Source: Actinomycetota bacterium
GTDB lineage: Bacteria > Actinomycetota > Actinomycetes > S36-B12 > UBA5976
NCBI GenBank assembly: GCA_947447095.1
Contig: CANFIL010000074.1
Location: 1-6,085, forward strand
Reading direction: 5' to 3'
DNA: 6,085 nucleotides
The stretch's first letter is position 1. Each line of letters begins with the position of its first letter. This document shows, piece by piece, positions 5,280 through 6,085 of the stretch. A program made the translations under genes and the position numbers. The notes under the pieces are model-generated. The model saw only the letters and a list, made by a program, of their open reading frames with translations. It searched no databases and was not told where the DNA came from.

Positions 5280-6085
5280 TTAGGAAAGTGCTGCGTCAAA
5301 GGTTGTATCGTCGCTCAGTGTCAGCCCAGGGGTATCTAATGTATAAACGCCAGATACTGGAGGGTCGGACGTAAAGAGGTCGGACGTTCCGCGAGTTTGC
5401 ATCACGATGAATGCCGCACTACTCGACACGGAAACAACAATGCTTCCCGTTGGAGACACAAATGCCTCACAAATGGTTGCGTTAAGACATGTCTTAACTG
5501 CAGAGCCATTCACCTTAATCACGATCTGTGACATGGTTTTCGGCCACGTCGGATCTAGAGGGGCACCAACTCGAACGGTCACTCGATTTCGAGTGTCGAT
5601 GATTCCTGTATACGTCTTACCTTTATCGGAAGCAAGAATTGTACGAACACATATATTGACATATTGATTCTGATTGTTGGCATCGACAACGGGATCCTCG
5701 CAATCAAAGCCTTCTAGGTGAAGGCGACTTCGAGATGCGGTCCAAACTTTAACTGTTGCATCGAATCCCACTTGCAAATTCACTGTGCAATCCGTCGGAT
5801 CGATGCAAACACGGTTGTAGGCCATTCCATTTTTCGACTCAAGAACAGCAACAGCAGAAGGCTTCGGGCCAGCACTGTAATCAATGTTGAGCTTCCCAAA
5901 ACCTTCTAGCCCTACTGACCTGACATAGGAATTGTGATTACTTGGATCCTTAATATCACTCAAACAAAACCCAGAGGCATCGGTGAAATTTGAATCCTCA
6001 AACTCTGATCTATATAAGTCACCGGATGCTGTACAAGCCATACTGATGAATTTTGAATGATTCATAATTGAATAATCAACAATGA
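5280..6085 (-). CDS. C-terminal part of a cysteine-rich, probably secreted beta-strand protein (partial)
   Basis: Not recognised as a named protein. An ATG at 6065 would give 261 residues, but the frame stays open to the window edge with at least six more codons, and that ATG has no ribosome binding site and no signal peptide. The true start is therefore probably outside. Numbered from that ATG, there are eight cysteines (11, 34, 87, 93, 122, 139, 193, 199), an even number typical of exported proteins. Two segments share a C-x5-C start followed by alternating beta strands: CIDPTDC (87-93) with VKVWTASRSRLHLEGFDCE, and CLNATIC (193-199) with IVVSVSSSAAFIVM. This recalls the divergent bacterial Ig-like or InlB B-repeat type of surface repeats, where a CxxxxxC precedes strands and a Gly-Trp-x-Gly-x-Cys turn, but the match is loose. 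The end (TLSDDTTFDAALS) shows no sorting signal or membrane anchor. The part near the window edge is more AT-rich than its neighbours. Confidence 0.7.
   Translation of the reverse strand, partial: IVDYSIMNHSKFISMACTASGDLYRSEFEDSNFTDASGFCLSDIKDPSNHNSYVRSVGLEGFGKLNIDYSAGPKPSAVAVLESKNGMAYNRVCIDPTDCTVNLQVGFDATVKVWTASRSRLHLEGFDCEDPVVDANNQNQYVNICVRTILASDKGKTYTGIIDTRNRVTVRVGAPLDPTWPKTMSQIVIKVNGSAVKTCLNATICEAFVSPTGSIVVSVSSSAAFIVMQTRGTSDLFTSDPPVSGVYTLDTPGLTLSDDTTFDAALS

Overview
The window looks like chromosomal DNA from a free-living actinobacterium of moderate GC content, possibly one of the streamlined freshwater or marine lineages. This is an inference from four things. A PduO-type adenosyltransferase gene and murA are divergent, as in mycobacteria. 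The MurA has Asp where most bacteria have Cys. Several genes show TANNNT -10 boxes placed 6-8 nt before the ATG, with no ribosome binding site, which suggests leaderless transcripts. A DUF4232-type lipoprotein, a largely actinobacterial family, is also present. No mobile element, CRISPR array, tRNA or rRNA was seen.

Layout. The left edge (1-270, +) holds a small DUF2007-like protein whose 3' end overlaps the convergent murA (251-1528, -) by 20 bp. A 65-bp gap with back-to-back putative leaderless promoters separates murA from the cob(I)alamin adenosyltransferase gene (1594-2166, +). A long hairpin at 2177-2216 lies between that gene and the convergent gene 2236-2790 (-), which encodes a single-pass membrane protein with a Gly/Pro/Gln-rich exterior and a 15-bp tandem repeat.

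The right half is read entirely on the minus strand. A compact unit of three overlapping genes encodes ribokinase (4415-5260), a DUF4232-like lipoprotein (best start at 4440, end 3850) and a nucleoside hydrolase (2900-3850). The hydrolase would cut ribonucleosides into base and ribose, and the kinase would turn ribose into ribose 5-phosphate, so the two enzymes form a short salvage route. The role of the lipoprotein between them is unknown. At the right edge (5280-6085, -) is the C-terminal part of a cysteine-rich, probably secreted beta-strand protein that runs out of the window.

Most of the window is ordinary housekeeping and salvage content. The parts most worth a second look are the lipoprotein placed inside the ribonucleoside unit, the shortened ribokinase, the repeat-bearing membrane protein, the cysteine-rich edge protein and the predicted fosfomycin-insensitive MurA. 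I do not see a clear new multi-gene system such as a defence or secretion system.
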